Shown: positions 56,020-64,000 of the stretch, in pieces | Position numbering within the stretch: position 1 is the first letter of the stretch | Layout of the letters: each line of letters begins with the position of its first letter | Origin: Opisthorchis felineus | Lineage: Eukaryota; Platyhelminthes; Trematoda; Opisthorchiida; Opisthorchiidae | DNA: 64,000 nucleotides | NCBI GenBank assembly: GCA_004794785.1 | Contig: SJOL01007106.1 | Location: forward strand, 672,426 to 736,425 | Direction of reading: 5' to 3' | The notes under the pieces: model-generated | Seen by the model: only the letters and a program-made list of their open reading frames with translations | Told to the model about the DNA's origin: nothing | Database searches by the model: none | Made by a program: the position numbers and the translations under genes

Positions 56020-57620
56020 CCGGATATATTGCAGTAGTTGCAATGCAAAAACTGGAACGGATTTTACATCCGGACATAAACCCAAAGATATGGATCCGCT
56101 ACGTAGACGACACTTTTGTCATCATAAAAATGAGTGAACTTCAACGAACCAGTTAGCCAACAAACAGCGTTTCTGAGGATATCCAATTCACAATGGAAGA
56201 AGAAACGATTGGGAAGCTGGCATCCTTGGACGTCCTCATCACGAGATTACCAAACGAACGACTTTAGACGGAAGTCTACAGTAAGGCAACGCGTACGGAC
56301 CAAATTCTTAGCTGCCACAGCAATCATCCGAAATGCCACAAGCAAAGCTGCATCCGAACTCTTTACAGGCTTATTGAGACGCACTGCAACACTACGGAGT
56401 CAAAGGTCAGGGAAGAGAAACGCCTGTACAAAACTTTTCAGCGAGATGGATACCCTGGAAATTTCACCTGACGGACTCTCAGGAAACCAAAGTCGGCCAA
56501 CCCAACAGTTGAAGGGGCAGGCAAAAGGATCACACTTCCATATATTAGGAATATTTCGGAAATAACGGCACGGTTGCTACGACAGTACAACACAAAAGTG
56601 TCCCACCAACCTGCAAGTACCCTGCGAAGAACACAATCAAACCCAAAGGGACAATTGGACACAATGTTGAGGTCCAACGTCATGTACAAGATTCAGTGCG
56701 GAGATTGTAATAAACACTACATGGAACAAACAGGAAGGAGGCTCTCTGCCGGAATACATGAACACAATCTTGCAACAAAGAGGCACTACCACTTCTCACT
56801 CGTCTCTGTGCACGAAGATCAACATGAACACAAATTCGACTGGAGTACCGTTCAAATATTGGCCTAAACGAGAACAAAGAAAGAAAGTGAATTCATGGAA
56901 GCATGGCACTCCACTGACAAAGGCATCAACAGGCATTTGAAATGGACCCAGTCTATGGAACACTTAAAACAAAAGAATTATGGAACTACCGAAAGCAGAG
57001 ACGGACAAAATGAAACAAACAACAATCACAACAAAACTGAGGGGAGTAACTCCCTTTCCCGAATCGCCATCGATCCGACAAAACGGAGAAGGTCAAAGAA
57101 CAACTCAACAAACTGACCATCCAACGACAACTAACTTGGGTAACACTAGAAGAACAACCTACCTCAAGTGCGGAAGTACAAGCGGCTTACCAGACTGAAG
57201 TAAGGAAACTACCAAAAATTAATTTCGCTATCACAATCAACCTAATACAACGAAGACAGACCACAACGCAGCACAGACCGGGAAAGGACCAATCGAAAAC
57301 GCACCCGAACCACCACAAAACAGCCATCCAATCAACCAATGGATTACGTGACATACAGACCACAACGCAGCGCCAATCACGATCGGACCAATAACACTTC
57401 AAGGAAGATATGTGACAACTAACAAATTACGCGACAGGATATTGGATACTCTTCAGAAACTATATAAACCCAGCCACGCACGGAGGAAGGACCCACTCAA
57501 CTGCGCACTGACGATGCCTCCTTGACTGGGGACGAATCGTATGCAAGCCAATTGCCAAGCTTGGCGAACAGATCAGCGACCATCTGATCAACCACCAACA
57601 GCTGATGCTTGCTAATTGAG
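56020..57620 (+). mobile_element. Penelope-like element (RT plus GIY-YIG), 5' truncated
   Basis: The plus strand, with several stops and shifts, encodes AMQKLERILHPDINPKIWIR and YVDDTFVI (YVDD at 56100-56111), then SLDVLITRLPN, HSNHPK, and LYKTFQRDGYP, which is RT of the Penelope type. A GIY-YIG nuclease domain follows from about 56673: VMYKIQCGDCNKHYMEQTGR and IHEHNLATKRH, then after a stop EAWHSTDKGINRHL. The Cys pair before the GIY-YIG core is present; the GIY-YIG Tyr/Arg core is recognisable though altered. A TATAAA at about 57463 and a hammerhead-like motif at 57508-57536 follow the ORF. The N-terminal half of RT is missing. Confidence 0.88.
57497..57601 (+). mobile_element. Penelope terminal segment with hammerhead-like motif
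   Basis: CTGACGATGCCTCC, a TTGACT loop, GGGGACGAATCG, then TATGCAAGCCAATTGCCAAG and GGCGAACAGATCAG. It is the same block as 14107-14205 and 38111-38205 but here directly linked to a Penelope ORF, which assigns the family. The core has changed: CTGACGA for CTGATGA and GAAT for GAAA, so this copy is unlikely to self-cleave. Confidence 0.65.
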
Positions 57621-57874
57621 TCTAGTAGGTGACTGTTGCCAGTGAACAATGTTGAAGGGTTAGTCACTGATGATGAGGCTATGGTGTTAGTACGGGCCGG
57701 GCAAAAGGCTAGTTGTTCAAACTGAATGTTGCTCGCAATATCTCGCCAGATATTTAAAAAGCGGTTCCTCTGAGGTCCTCAGATTTTGATGCTTGCTGTC
57801 GTTTCTTGTGAGAGTTTGCCAGCCAGGATTGCGCAGGTCGTATGCCAATCTGTGCGATTTCGAGTGAGGGTGTC

Positions 57875-58220
57875 TGTGGAATACTTTGATGTATTATGGA
57901 AAGCCCACTTGGGTGACGCGCGAAATCACAAGCCAGAAGTGGTGGATTCTTGAGATTTATCAATAAAATGCGGTACTACATGTATAAAATACCTAATAAA
58001 AAGGGGCACAAACCTAAAATTATAGAGGTTTCCGTATACCGTGTTGCACGAAGTAGTGCAAGTCCAAAGAAAGCCCGGAAAAGACGGCAAATTGACCTTA
58101 ATTAGCGATGCACGCCTGCGCACGAAATGCGGTAACGCAAATGGCCAAAAATTGCGTGTAAAAGATGGCTGACTAAATTGGTTCGACATGTCAAGGGTTA
58201 GAAGTTAATGGGGGATTACA
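57875..58220 (-). repeat. 3' LTR of the BEL/Pao element
   Basis: Starts TGTGGAATACTTTGATG. The part to 58060 matches 63815-64000 with roughly 16 differences. The inner end is uncertain: TTACA at 58216-58220 would give a TG...CA LTR of 346 bases, but a purine-rich tract (minus strand GGTGGGAGGGTGGG, near 58300) suggests it could be longer. Confidence 0.75.
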
Positions 58221-58449
58221 AATGCATATCGAGTCTATGAGGTATTCGCAGTTAACAGCAGGCTGAGACAATCGAAGGGTTTGGACGGGGGATCGGAAGC
58301 CCACCCTCCCACCAAAGCCATCTTGGCTTTCCTAAACTAGCCCCACTCAGCACCGGACCCTAGCGACTATGAGAGGCAAAAATGGTACAACTGACTGTCG
58401 ACACATTCACCTCCCACAGTCTTTCATGTCCTCTACGGTGACCGAGCTC

Positions 58450-59636
58450 CTATGGCTCAGCCACTCCCTCTAGCATGCATATGTTCCGTATATCTCTGGT
58501 TACTGAACCATCGGGAGTCTTGAGAACCACCGTCCTGACGCATTCATCCGATCCAGATATAGTGGCTGTCCCTTTCGACCAGGCACCGCGCGTGTGTTGC
58601 CCTCCGTGTATCATTACCGGATCACCCACTCTTAGGTTCCCTCTGAGAGTCGTCCACTTATGCCGCGACTGAAGCAGTGGAAGGTATTCTGTCCGCCAGC
58701 GGTACCAAAACGTGTCGGCCTTCAGTTGACTCTGCCTCCACTGCCGAGTATACCGGTGCCGTAGTCCTGGATCTTCGTCAGTACGGACGAATGATACTCG
58801 TGGTAGCAATAGATAATTCGGAGTCAATGCATCAATGTTATCAGGATCATCTAGCACTGGGACCAATGGGGGTTGTTCAATATTCGTTCCACTTCCGTTA
58901 GATATGTCGTCAACGATTCTTCTGTTAAAACCTTCTCCCATGGGACTGCACTTAGGACGCGCCGAATCGAACGTATCATCCCCCCTAGATGCCACCTGTG
59001 TGGCTAGCATAAGGGGTATTAATGTGCCAGTCCGCCTGTCGTCGCAACATATTTCCGTTACTTTGCTGCAGTCCAACGTCTTCAAGAGTTGTTTCAACTC
59101 CATTTCTGCCCCAACAAAATTGGTGCCTTCATCACCTACTTTGGAGTTCCCCGTTGACTGATGAATCGAGGAAATGAGTCAATGGATAGCGAATAAAACA
59201 CTTCTATATGTATCGCACTGGTCTGCAAACATGTAAAGATATAGACATACTGCTTCCTTGTAATATGGCCTTCGCGAGTTCGAAATGGTTCTAAGTACTC
59301 GAGAGCTGTCACTGCGGCGCGGTATTTTGGCCTTACTCAGGCAACTGGGAGATCCGCCATTAATTGTTTGGCTGGGAGAGCTGACCTTACTTTGCATCCC
59401 ATGCATCCCCTGATGATTCACTTGACAGCTGTGGTAGCACCTAAGATCCAGCACCGTTGTCGTATTGCTGCTAGAGTATGCAAAGTGCCCATTTGACCTT
59501 CAAATTCATGATAGTGATTAATGATGCCTTGCGTTACTGGGTGATCTTCTTGGAGGAAATGTAGGGTGTTTTGTGAATTCTGGCAGAGCACTATTGCCCA
59601 GTCGACCACCCACACATAGCAGGTCATTGAGGACAA
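58450..59636 (-). pseudogene. BEL/Pao integrase and C-terminal domain
   Basis: The zinc-binding part is in 59418-59636 (YHEFEGQMGTLHTLAAIRQRCWI). The catalytic core (59179-59454) is frame-shifted. The C-terminal part is a 217-codon open frame (58450-59103) containing YRWRTEYLPLLQSRHKW, LRVGDPVMI and VRTVVLKTPDGSVTRDIRNI, typical of BEL integrase ends. Confidence 0.78.
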
Positions 59637-59710
59637 TCGGATGTAACTTGTGAATCTGCTATTTCATACCCAGCCCTTAAAATGGCTTCGAGTCGAGCTT
59701 ATAGGTTGTA

Positions 59711-60817
59711 CTAGGCGCCGAAGGAAAGATTCTTAGCTGGAAGTACAGCAATATCGATCGTTCTGCTTCGTTCAGTTCGTAGAGCCGCAGAACACTTAAG
59801 TTCAATACCTTTACCAACCCTTTTACTGCGGAGGTAAGATTTGAACCTTATAAACCAAGCTACCGCCCACCGTAGCCTCAACCACGATGAATGGTATGAG
59901 AGCAACATATCTGTTAAAAGGCCGGTTGTCACGGTATCTAAAACTGTGGCGGCCCCCTTCAACTCTAGGTCTGTGGCCTTATGATGAAGTTGTTCGATGT
60001 CAGTCCTGGGCCACTGCTGATCACCGAGCTTCGGGAACTCGTGACCGTGAATCCAAGGCTTCAATAGCTGAGAATGTTTTGTACGGATGCCACGTGAGGC
60101 AAAGTCAGCAGGGTTCATGTTGGTCGGAACATGTCTCCATTGGGAAGTGTTGGTATTTTCGTGTATGAAACCAATTCTGTTGACCACAAAGGTTTCAAAC
60201 CTCAAACATGTGCTAAAAATATAATGCGGCAAAATCCTCGAGTCTGTCCAAAACTATATGTTGTCAAACCGGGCTTCGGGCTGCTTCACTAGGTGGCACA
60301 TTAATCTAACCGCTAATACAGCAGCCTGAAGTTCGAGACGCGGGATAGTAACTGACTTGAGAGGTGCTACTCTTGATTTTCCCATCAGCAAGCTGTAATG
60401 AACTTGTTGTAGCCACTCACATCTCAGGTAAGCTACGACTCCATAACCAACCTCGGATGCATCAGAGAGAATATGCAACGACTGATGTTCGATAACAAAC
60501 TGTTTAGGTTTGACACATCTGGGAATGACTAATGACTCGACAATTTGGACGTCATTTCTCCGTTTCTCCTAAGCATATTGGATAACTTGATTGGCTTCTC
60601 CGTCTTATCCACAGTTTAATCGACAAAGCTTTTGTAGCAACTGTTTCGGTTGTAACAGCAGGGGCGCTACGTATCCCAACGGATCATATAAGGAAGCCGC
60701 ACACGACAGAATACCTCGATTGGTCACCGGACGTACCGACATATCTAATTTAAACTTAAAGCCGACACACAGATAGAGTCCTAACATCTTGTATATGTCA
60801 GGATGTAATGACTTCAA
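59711..60817 (-). pseudogene. BEL/Pao RNase H and connecting region
   Basis: Fragments in order: RGILSCAASLYDPLGYVAPL (60605-60817), HILSDASEVGYGVVAYLRCE and KSVTIPRLELQAAVLAVRL (60254-60478), and WRHVPTNMNPADFASRGI (59711-60232). These are the standard RNase H and post-RNase H motifs of BEL/Pao elements; the frames are interrupted. Confidence 0.78.
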
Positions 60818-60879
60818 AGAAACCAGGTCACTCGTACGCTCGTGTACTGGTGTCTGGGAGTAAACCTCATCGCTGTTGC

Positions 60880-61776
60880 TTATCCATTTGTGCAGATGAA
60901 AGCCACCTTTTTTAACAATCTAGACAGCTGATCGACTAGCATAAGAGCTTGATGGGAAGAATCGACCAACAACAAACGGCTACCAACGTAAAAACTTTTC
61001 CCCCACAACTCTAATAGTGTGTTCATCGAACGATTCACAATTGTTACAAGCAGTTTGTCCCAAAAAAACGTTGCGCAAAATGGCGAGGACGCCACTCCAA
61101 ACGGGTGAACATTGAATTCGTGTACCTCCGGGGTCCGCTCTAAATTACCGTCGGCGTACCATAGAAGGCTTAGTGGCGCCCTATCTTCTCGCTTCAAATG
61201 AACTTGCAACAAGATTTCTTCAATGTCTGCAGACGACGCAATTTCGTTCCAACGAAATCGTAGCAAAACTCCGGTGATATCAATCGTCAAATCTGGTCCA
61301 GAATATAAACAGTCATTCAGCGACAGTTTTCCAGACTTCGCCGCAAAGCCAAATACTATCCTCAACTTTCCCGGTTTGTGCGGATTAAAAACATGATTGC
61401 GAGGGACGGATCGACGTCCCTCAGGCTGGTCGGTTGGGGCCCTCCTGACGTGGCCCTTGGTCTAGTGATCCGCTATAATGTTTGTATACAGCCACAAGAG
61501 TTTCGGGTCCTTTGGTAGGCGTAGATGAATGTAGCGGAATACACTCATTTGCAAGCAAATTTGGTTTTGAGACAGACTCACCTGGAACCCGGCTGAATCT
61601 CTCGTTTTTGACGTTTCCAGGAGCTGAGGGTACTTCAGTCGCTTGTGGGCTATGTGGTTGTTTTCCGGTAAGTCATGCCAATCACGTTTCCATGGGAGCC
61701 GGACCTGATAGTGACCGTTAGAGAGGCTGATCGATTGCTTCGCTAGACTTGGCACCTGCTTGTCCTCAGTCGACAT
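60880..61776 (-). pseudogene. BEL/Pao reverse transcriptase
   Basis: The start (SLSNGHYQVRLPWK) lies near 61700. The core in 60880-61365 has RIVFGFAAKSGKLSLNDCL, GPDLTIDITGVLLRFRWNEI, ADIEEILLQVHLK and HPFGVASSPFCATF. The catalytic box reads FYVGSRLLLVD instead of FYVDDLLVSVD, so both catalytic Asp are lost. Confidence 0.8.
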
Positions 61777-62410
61777 AGATATATCCCGTTGGGTCTTTGA
61801 TCATTAACTTTGAGTTCAAACAAACGTATTACGTCGCCTTTTATAGTCTCCTGCGTAATAAGGCAGTTTATTTTGGTGGTTTTGCTACCGCCGATACGCG
61901 ATGGACCAAAGACGACCAAGCCGAATACTGTTACTGATGTATACGGCTGCTTATTGGTCCCGATACGCCGCTCTACCACCGACTGTGCATCTGGTAAATT
62001 CGTACATATTAGAATAGACATTTTGGGATGCGATTCGTGGGGGCGTAATGTCTTGCAGATGGGGCCAGCGACGAAGGAACCCTCGAGACGGTACGGTTGG
62101 TTTCATTAGGGGTAGCTGGTCCGTTGAATACGCGGTTTCTAGATGTGTCTGATAATCATTGTTCAGGGACTCAATGGTCAGTCCAGAAGCTGTTGTGCTC
62201 CCCTTCAACGTTCCGTTGATCGAACTAAACTCCAGTTCTGTTGTGGTACCCTTCAGCCAAATCCGTTCAGCGACTTCAAGCGACATCAAAGTAGGGTCTA
62301 ATCCACTGCTCAGAGGTGCATAGCACAGTACAGCGCCATTTGGGTCAAAGAGACGCACTGGAAGAAAACCTGTGAATGCTGACGGAACGTCAACTGAATT
62401 CGAGTTTATA
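61743..62410 (-). pseudogene. BEL/Pao protease region
   Basis: The frame contains AVLCYAPLSSGLDPTLMSLE and AERIWLKGTTTELEFSSING, the BEL protease pattern; the usual catalytic DSG reads SSG, so it is probably inactive. A following frame (61743-62021) has RIGTNKQPYTSVTVFGLVVFG, the linker to RT. Confidence 0.65.
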
Positions 62411-63537
62411 TTAGCAGTGGGCGAAGTGGGTGGCTTCACGTAGCTGTCCATGTGCAGTAACCGATGATGGCGTTTGCCACATCTCGGCAGGTCGCAGTGA
62501 TTCGGGGGCTCGGCATTTGTCTGCTCGGTGGATGGGTTTTGGACAATTAAAGCACAGGTTACGTTTCCCCCTGCCTGAAGTGTCTCTTCTGAAGACTTGG
62601 CTTGGAATGTGGCACAATCGCATAAGGAGTGATGGGCCGTACACACCGGACAACTCAGAGCCTTAGATGCAATGGCGCTAACGTGTGGACGACGGTGCTC
62701 GATGCGTCGATCAATATGATCCACACCCCTACTAGACACACGGTTAGTGCCACTAGCTAGCTGTCCGTGCACGATTGTCGCTGTGGGCAGGTACCTTCCA
62801 AGGAACTGAGTCAGCAGGCGAAAGAACGGCTCCTTTTGCTTGCATAGAATATTGTCAGCTAGCTTTGCCCATTCTCGTTGGGGATGCCTTGGGAGCCGCA
62901 TCACAATCCGTTTCAGGTTTGTCGAGCAATTCAAGTCGGCAGTGTTACCCATCTGGGTAAGGGCGATCTCGCAGTTATGAATTTCACCTGCCAGCTTCCT
63001 TAGTGCGTCGGTGTCCTCAGCAGCATTGGGGCCTCCGACCAGTATACTCTCAGTGGAGCTTTGCGCTATGTCACGGGCCGTCCGAACTCTTTATTAAGGA
63101 TATCCATTGCTTTTACGAAGCCGCCGCTGTCTGGTAGCAACACGCAGTCTTCTATTGCTGCCTTGGCTTCGCCGGTACAACAGTGGATATGATACATTAG
63201 TCGCTGTATGTCGTCAACAAATCTGCTGTCAACGTTCACTTGGAAGCTTTTCATAAACTTTCAAAATTTACGCGGAGCTCCTTTGGAAGTTATTTGTTTC
63301 TATCTTCGGTAGCGCCAAAGTTGACATAAGAGGTTCCAGAGTAACTTTACCGCGAATAAATGCATCCTTTAGAGTGCCACATTCCTGTTCCGTGGCGGTG
63401 CCATCCGACTGTAGCTCATCCTTCGATGAGTAGCTCTGGTGAATTTCCAGACGTAGACTGAACAGTGTTTTAAGTTTCGGTTCAACCCCCCTCTTACTGA
63501 TTTCCAGTTGTCGCAAACGGTCTGCCAATTCTCCCAA
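62411..63537 (-). pseudogene. BEL/Pao gag region
   Basis: Three frames contribute: 63268-63537 (EISKRGVEPKLKTLF), 63066-63254 (HIHCCTGEAKAAIEDCVLL and KAMDILNKEFGRP) and 62952 onward (NTADLNCSTNLKRIVMRLP). A zinc-knuckle-like block (CFNCPKPIHRADKCR, then CGKRHHRLLH) lies near 62460-62570. Frameshifts separate the parts. Confidence 0.7.
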
Positions 63538-63814
63538 TAAAACGTCCTGCTCAAGCTTAGAGTCTAACTGCCGCGCAGGAAACCCACTAGACTTAACGCT
63601 ACTAGCCTTAGTGGGCTTTGGTGGGCAATGACATGGGGAGACCCAACATGGGCTGGAAATACGGTTTACCTAAGACTTGGACGGATGGGCGTCAAAAATT
63701 TCTCCAAGAGGCGATCGGGTTTTCGCTCCTCCGCACGACTTGCTCCTAAGATTATACATCTTCATTGGAGATAGTCTTTCCGGGGTCCAAGAAGAAATGG
63801 TTTAACTTGAGTAC

Positions 63815-64000
63815 TGTAGAATACTTTGACGCATTCGGGAAAGCCCACTTGTGTGACGCGCGAAACAACAAGCCAGAAAATGTGGATTCTTGAGATTTAT
63901 CAATAGAATGCAGTACTACATGTATAAAACACCTAATAAAAAGGGGTACAAACCTAAAATTATAGAGGTTTCCGTATACCGTGTTGCACGAAGTAGTGCA
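63815..64000 (-). repeat. 5' LTR of the BEL/Pao element, cut by window edge
   Basis: Starts TGTAGAATACTTTGACG and aligns with 57875-58060 up to the last base of the window. Inside it, the minus strand reads TTGGACCCCGGAAAG at about 63797-63783, a possible primer-binding site, although 17 bases from the LTR end. Confidence 0.85.

Larger units (their letters stand above)
57875..64000 (-). mobile_element. BEL/Pao LTR retrotransposon, decayed
   Basis: Two matching LTR segments 5940 bases apart enclose, on the minus strand, gag, a zinc-knuckle region, protease, Pao-type RT, RNase H, integrase zinc and C-terminal domains in the BEL/Pao order. Frames are broken at many places and the RT catalytic YVDD reads YVGS. 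The left LTR is the 3' one. The right LTR is cut by the window end, so the length and target duplication cannot be read. Confidence 0.9.

Noticed and set aside
1..64000. CRISPR arrays, bacterial operons or phage-like modules
   Set aside because: No regularly spaced repeats or prokaryotic gene organisation; the content is eukaryotic.

Overview
The window looks like a gene-poor, repeat-rich stretch of a metazoan nuclear genome, most likely a parasitic flatworm (fluke or tapeworm). This rests on split genes with GT/AG introns, isolated single genes, many decayed retroelements and one assembly gap. The element mix (RTE-like and CR1/L2-like LINEs, a Ty3/gypsy element with a CsRn1-like gag zinc finger, BEL/Pao, a Penelope-like element and a tRNA-derived SINE) fits platyhelminths. 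The species is inferred, not shown.

Three host genes are well supported. A tRNA-Thr (anticodon AGT) lies at 30729-30800 (+). An intact single-exon THUMPD1/Tan1-type tRNA-acetylation adaptor lies at 38795-39868 (-). Hydroxymethylbilane synthase of heme synthesis (HMBS) lies at 42494-50717 (-) in three phase-0 coding exons, with a poly(A) signal. A RAD9-like broken fragment at 13120-13608 (-) is tentative.

Layout: 1-640, RTE endonuclease fragment (-). 1322-1501, SINE copy. 3941-7262, CR1/L2-like LINE (-) with a PHD-like ORF1 and an RT ORF in one frame, separated by a single TAG and with no visible endonuclease. 7.5-17 kb, mostly unassigned. 17056-19957, complete LTR element with 180-bp LTRs and a perfect 5-bp target duplication, lacking most of RT and RNase H. 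20-23.3 kb, unassigned with small repeats. 23340-24480, RTE endonuclease copy (+). 26238-27057, run of N beside a TA repeat. 27-38 kb, unassigned apart from the tRNA. 38.8-50.7 kb, THUMPD1 and HMBS, both on the minus strand, with antisense RTE pieces in HMBS intron 1. 51.1-53.2 kb, RTE RT copy (-) carrying a nested SINE with target duplication. 56.0-57.6 kb, Penelope-like RT plus GIY-YIG (+) with a hammerhead-like terminal motif. 57.9-64.0 kb, decayed BEL/Pao element (-) with LTRs at both ends, the right one cut by the window edge.

The host genes have no obvious joint pathway: one acts in heme synthesis and one, with the tRNA, in tRNA biology. The main structural story is nested retroelement decay. 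I did not find a clearly new defence-like or enzymatic system. The most unusual items are the endonuclease-less LINE, the RT-less LTR element with intact insertion hallmarks, the hammerhead-like Penelope termini, and the splice acceptor abutting the THUMPD1 start codon.
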